Both the position numbers and the translations under genes were made by a program. From Pseudodesulfovibrio sp. (lineage in GTDB: Bacteria; Desulfobacterota; Desulfovibrionia; Desulfovibrionales; Desulfovibrionaceae), in contig JAFLJW010000073.1 of the NCBI GenBank assembly GCA_022712815.1, positions 1-7,116 on the forward strand: a DNA stretch of 7,116 nt. Reading direction: 5' to 3'. How positions within the stretch are numbered: the stretch's first letter is position 1; every line of letters begins with the position of its first letter. Below are positions 6,561 through 7,116 of this stretch, piece by piece. The notes under the pieces were generated by a model. The model ran no database searches, was not told the origin of the DNA, and saw only the letters and a program-made list of their open reading frames with translations.

Positions 6561-7116
6561 ACACTTGATTCCGACCTGATCGAAAATGAACGCCTGGAAA
6601 TCAAGCTCCTGCTTGAGGCCATCTTCCTGAAATACGGATACGACTTCAGGAACTACGCCTGTGCCCATACCAAACGGCGGTTGCAACACCGGCTGATGAT
6701 AGACCAGTTGGAGAGCTACTCCCAGATGCAGCACATGCTCATCCACGACGAAACATTCTTCAACAGACTGCTCCTGGACCTGTCCATCAACGTCACCGAG
6801 ATGTTCCGCGACCCCTGGGTCTATGCCAAGGTGCGCGAGTTGGTTGTCCCGCATCTCAAGACTTATCCGTACATCAAGATATGGCACGCCGGATGCTCGG
6901 CAGGACAGGAGGTCTATTCCATGGGTATTCTCATGGAAGAGGAAGGGATCAAGGACCGCACCCAGATATATGCCACGGATTTCAACGAGATGATCCTTGA
7001 AAAAGCCAAGGAAGGCATCTACCCCATGGATGCCATCCGCGAGTACACGACCAACTATCAGAAGGCAGGAGGCAAGCAATCCTTTTCCGACTATTACACG
7101 GCCAATTACGAAAATG
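6558..7116 (+). CDS. CheR-family S-adenosylmethionine-dependent protein-glutamate methyltransferase, N-terminal part (3' end outside window)
   Basis: The frame is open from ATG at 6558 to the window edge, giving 186 residues of a family usually about 270-290 long. The first 75 or so residues form the helical N-terminal domain with a basic stretch (HTKRRLQHRL, residues 37-46). The catalytic domain then starts with NVTEMFRDP (78-86), matching the CheR T-x-F-F-R-[DE] motif. The SAM-binding loop HAGCSAGQEVYSM lies at 110-122 and the second conserved block ATDFNEMILEKAKEGIY at 139-155. CheR enzymes methylate glutamates on chemoreceptors to tune their signal. Here no chemoreceptor gene is in view and the upstream partner is a hybrid kinase, so the target is uncertain. 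One departure from the common motif is Q117 in place of the first Glu of G-E-E; the second (E118) is kept. The gene is translationally coupled to the kinase. A cheB-like methylesterase gene often follows in such operons, but it would lie outside the window. Confidence 0.9.
   Translation, partial: MTLDSDLIENERLEIKLLLEAIFLKYGYDFRNYACAHTKRRLQHRLMIDQLESYSQMQHMLIHDETFFNRLLLDLSINVTEMFRDPWVYAKVRELVVPHLKTYPYIKIWHAGCSAGQEVYSMGILMEEEGIKDRTQIYATDFNEMILEKAKEGIYPMDAIREYTTNYQKAGGKQSFSDYYTANYEN

Noticed and set aside
6495..7079. 194-codon antisense open frame over the kinase end and the CheR-type gene
   Set aside because: The plus strand encodes clear CheR motifs over the same bases; the antisense product has no family features.

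Overview
The window holds four protein-coding genes, two of them cut by its edges. They are the 3' end of a YgiQ-type radical SAM gene (+), a CofD/YvcK-like gene on the opposite strand, a large membrane-bound hybrid histidine kinase (+), and the 5' part of a CheR-type methyltransferase gene (+). No RNA gene, insertion sequence, CRISPR array or attachment site could be supported. The gene density, moderate GC content, ribosome binding sites of GGAG type and the particular kind of CofD-like protein suggest a Gram-negative bacterium, most likely a Desulfovibrio or Pseudodesulfovibrio-like sulfate reducer. That assignment is an inference from family resemblance, not a measured one.

Layout. Positions 1-962 encode the end of YgiQ, including its complete C-x3-C-x2-C cluster motif. 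Five bases later, and convergent with it, comes the stop of the CofD-like gene (968-2158, minus). It has the GGT, GGSS and GD-I-RN motifs of the CofD/YvcK fold and most resembles the CofD-like protein of the uncharacterised 'GAK' gene cassette. Its start faces the start of the kinase gene across a 263-base divergent intergenic region (2159-2421). This carries a good sigma70-type promoter for the CofD-like gene, with a perfect TGCCT-gtg-AGGCA palindrome between the -35 and -10 boxes.

The kinase gene (2422-6558, 1378 residues) encodes, in order: a membrane segment, a periplasmic Cache-like sensor, a second membrane segment, HAMP, GAF, a 28-residue-repeat coiled coil, HisKA, HATPase_c and three receiver domains. 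Its stop codon overlaps the ATG of the CheR-type gene (6558 to the window end) in TGATG, so the two are almost certainly one translationally coupled operon. Together they look like the beginning of a chemosensory-like signalling module: an extracytoplasmic sensor kinase with several internal phospho-relay sites, paired with a protein-glutamate methyltransferase of unknown target. No methyl-accepting chemotaxis protein, CheA or CheW is visible in the window.

The most interesting points are the CofD-like protein of unknown pathway with its own apparent operator, the kinase-CheR pairing, the two in-register 84-base repeats in the kinase coiled coil, and a 15-base repeat in the CofD-like gene that is read in two different frames.
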